A stretch of DNA of 35,222 nt, from contig SYHX01000026.1 in NCBI GenBank assembly GCA_005799025.1, forward strand, positions 1 to 35,222. Direction: 5' to 3'. This DNA is from Bacteroidota bacterium (lineage in GTDB: Bacteria > Bacteroidota > Bacteroidia > UBA7662). Below are positions 33,614-35,222 of this stretch, piece after piece. The first letter of the stretch is position 1, and each line of letters starts with the position of its first letter. Made by a program: the position numbers and the translations under genes. A model generated the notes under the pieces. The model searched no databases. It was not told the origin of the DNA and worked only from the letters and a program-made list of their open reading frames with translations.

Positions 33614-35221
33614 CTATTTATTGAGTCGCAAAGCACCGATTAAGGGGGGTCGTCCTGCCCTCTCGATTAGGTAATAGTAGGTACCAGCTTCGAGCCCTTT
33701 ACCATCAAAATCATTTACATAAGGGGATTGATTCAGAACCTTCTGTCCCCAACGGTTGAATATTTGGACCGTTGCTTCCGGAAAGCGGTGTATGTTCTTG
33801 ACAGTGAAGGTCTCATTGATACCGTCTCCGTTGGGAGTCATTACATTAAAAACTTCAAGGTCAAGTTCTTTGACCTCAAAATCAAGAAAATTGCTCCGAG
33901 CATAGCGGCCATCATCGGGGTTCTTGCTCTGAACCCAAATTCTATATTGGCCTTGTAGCCATGGCTTGGAAAACCTGAAAAGTGTATCCGCAGTTTGGCC
34001 CAAACTTTGCGAATCCGGGTCGTTGAGGAAAGGCTTACTCAGCCAAAGTTGATAAACCGGGTTGGGCCATGCTTTGGCATAGCTTAACCAGGAAACGGAA
34101 GCTTCTAAGGCTGTATCGTTCCTGAGGGTATCTCCAACCGCACGCAGGAGGATATTGGAAACCGAATCACCGGGAGGAGCATCGGGGTTGCGATGAATTT
34201 GGAGAATAATTCGAAAATCTCGGGCTTCGCTTACCGGGTTTGGAACAATGACGCTGTGGACGGTATCCTCAATGCTCACGAAATACCCGATATCAAACCA
34301 GTGGTCTCCAAAAACCTCCTGATTTCGTTGAAGCCTGTAGGCTTTGAAGAAGTCCTGCCGCAGATTTAGGGGTTGATGCCAAGTGACGGTGACCTGGCTG
34401 TGGTCTGGAAGCACAGAAACATTGCGAACATGGACGGGGGAATTGTATTCGTAACAATTATCAATTCGAATTATAAGGCTGTCAAATTCATCAATACGGG
34501 AGAAACAATCGCCAAGGATGGGGTCTTGGTCCAGACCCAAACGCACGACCAAATGGTGATCTCCATTATGGATGAGCTGTTGCCCAAGGCGTATCAAGAT
34601 GGAATCACTTCTGCCGTTCAGGCAGGGTGTTTCAATCCCCGATATAGGCAACAAGGTGCCATTGGGATCGTAGAGCCGGAATTCAGTCCCCAAAGAGTCT
34701 AAACTGGAACACAAAAATTTCCCCATCGTTTTGATCCATAAGGAATCGGTGTAACAGTTCCACCGCATAACAGGGTTCAAACTTAGGCTATCCTCCGAAT
34801 TAAAACCTTGAAGAGCAGAACCATCCGTATAAATTGTCACGTTGCGGATCGAATGCCGATCGTTCTGTGCCCCTGTCCCCGAAGTAAAGCCGAGATATCC
34901 AACAAAATTTGCAGTAGCAAACACGCGGTAAAGCCAAATCACTTTGTTAATCGATACCGTAACATAACCGCTATCGTATTCGATATGAGCGGAATTGTAA
35001 TTGTTAGATCGGATGAAATTGAGATTACCGGCAGTATTAGTGACTTTGTATAAAGTTGGAAAACACTCGTCATAACCAGGGCCGCTGTAAACTTGGATTT
35101 CAGGATTTGCCCCGCAGCCGTTATCGTAAGGATCAAAGACGACTTTGAGGCCAGTGCCGTTGGTGGGTATTCCAATACCACCTCCTGAAACAAAGCCCGA
35201 AGGAGGTATGGAAAGAAAACA
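33614..35221 (-). CDS. 3' part of a secreted protein with an L-type lectin-like domain and CHU_C (type B) sorting domain, cut by the right edge
   Basis: The minus-strand frame stays open to the window edge, so the 5' end lies beyond it and this is the last 535 residues; the GTG at 34942 is not the true start. The first 120 visible residues look like an L-type lectin domain: SGFVSGGGIGIPTNGTGLK, VVFDPYDNGCG, the central HIEYDSGYVTVSIN, and FVGYLGFTSGTGAQND. An Ig/FN3-like middle follows. The end is a canonical CHU_C domain with FNVMTPNGDGINETF and IFNRWGQKV. It is probably a carbohydrate-binding surface protein exported by T9SS. It lies upstream of the metalloprotease gene on the same strand, 94 bases away. 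Confidence 0.85.
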   Translation of the reverse strand, partial: CFLSIPPSGFVSGGGIGIPTNGTGLKVVFDPYDNGCGANPEIQVYSGPGYDECFPTLYKVTNTAGNLNFIRSNNYNSAHIEYDSGYVTVSINKVIWLYRVFATANFVGYLGFTSGTGAQNDRHSIRNVTIYTDGSALQGFNSEDSLSLNPVMRWNCYTDSLWIKTMGKFLCSSLDSLGTEFRLYDPNGTLLPISGIETPCLNGRSDSILIRLGQQLIHNGDHHLVVRLGLDQDPILGDCFSRIDEFDSLIIRIDNCYEYNSPVHVRNVSVLPDHSQVTVTWHQPLNLRQDFFKAYRLQRNQEVFGDHWFDIGYFVSIEDTVHSVIVPNPVSEARDFRIILQIHRNPDAPPGDSVSNILLRAVGDTLRNDTALEASVSWLSYAKAWPNPVYQLWLSKPFLNDPDSQSLGQTADTLFRFSKPWLQGQYRIWVQSKNPDDGRYARSNFLDFEVKELDLEVFNVMTPNGDGINETFTVKNIHRFPEATVQIFNRWGQKVLNQSPYVNDFDGKGLEAGTYYYLIERAGRPPLIGALRLNK

Positions 35222-35222
35222 A

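Noticed and set aside
34940-34942. GTG at 34942 as the start of the lectin-type protein
   Set aside because: The frame continues without a stop to the window edge and encodes more of the lectin-like domain, so the true start is outside.

Overview
The window is a chromosomal segment of a member of the Bacteroidota. The evidence is a type IX secretion (T9SS) and gliding vocabulary: three proteins with CHU_C-like (type B) C-terminal domains, two with type A-like sorting domains, the gliding lipoprotein GldH and a PorE-like protein. It also has a Bacteroidota-style PurM, two DUF6089 genes beside uppS/bamA/ompH, and DUF3109 and DUF4920 proteins. The family or genus cannot be fixed from the sequence. 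No tRNA, rRNA, CRISPR array, insertion sequence or prophage was seen, and genes are tightly packed, with no gene-free stretch above 300 bases.

Layout. 1-4205 (+): the 3' end of one large secreted protein and a complete 1270-residue one, both ending in divergent CHU_C-like domains. 4188-6523 (-): sixA, an Omp85-like outer-membrane barrel and a DUF3109 cysteine-rich protein. 6564-9497 (+): holB, ricT-like (PSP1) and gldH. 9560-11369 (-): rpsT with its terminator, radC and a small T9SS-exported protein. 11451-13650 (+): a DUF4920 lipoprotein, a CxxCH mini-cytochrome lipoprotein and a secreted zinc-dependent phospholipase C/S1-P1-like hydrolase. 13756-15745 (+): cvpA, a pabA/trpG-type amidotransferase and nadK. 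15793-25638 (+): the envelope-biogenesis block, with two DUF6089 proteins, uppS, bamA, two ompH/skp genes, a PorE-like OmpA protein and purM. From uppS onward the genes overlap or nearly touch. 25678-30453 (-): pheT, a small coiled-coil ZapB-like gene, zapA and rny. 30472-35222 (-): a fungalysin-like secreted metalloprotease, and upstream of it the 3' part of a lectin-domain adhesin that runs off the right edge.

How it fits together. The uppS-bamA-ompH-ompH-porE-like run joins lipid-carrier synthesis, outer-membrane protein insertion, periplasmic chaperones and a peptidoglycan anchor probably linked to T9SS. The large secreted proteins at both ends, the metalloprotease and the 233-residue protein are likely T9SS cargo. 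The rest is housekeeping: replication, translation, RNA decay, NADP, folate or tryptophan, purine, division.

I do not see a clearly new multigene system. The best leads are the divergent C-terminal domains of the two left-hand proteins, the paired DUF4920/CxxCH lipoproteins, the DUF6089 tandem duplication and the PorE-like gene embedded in the BAM operon.
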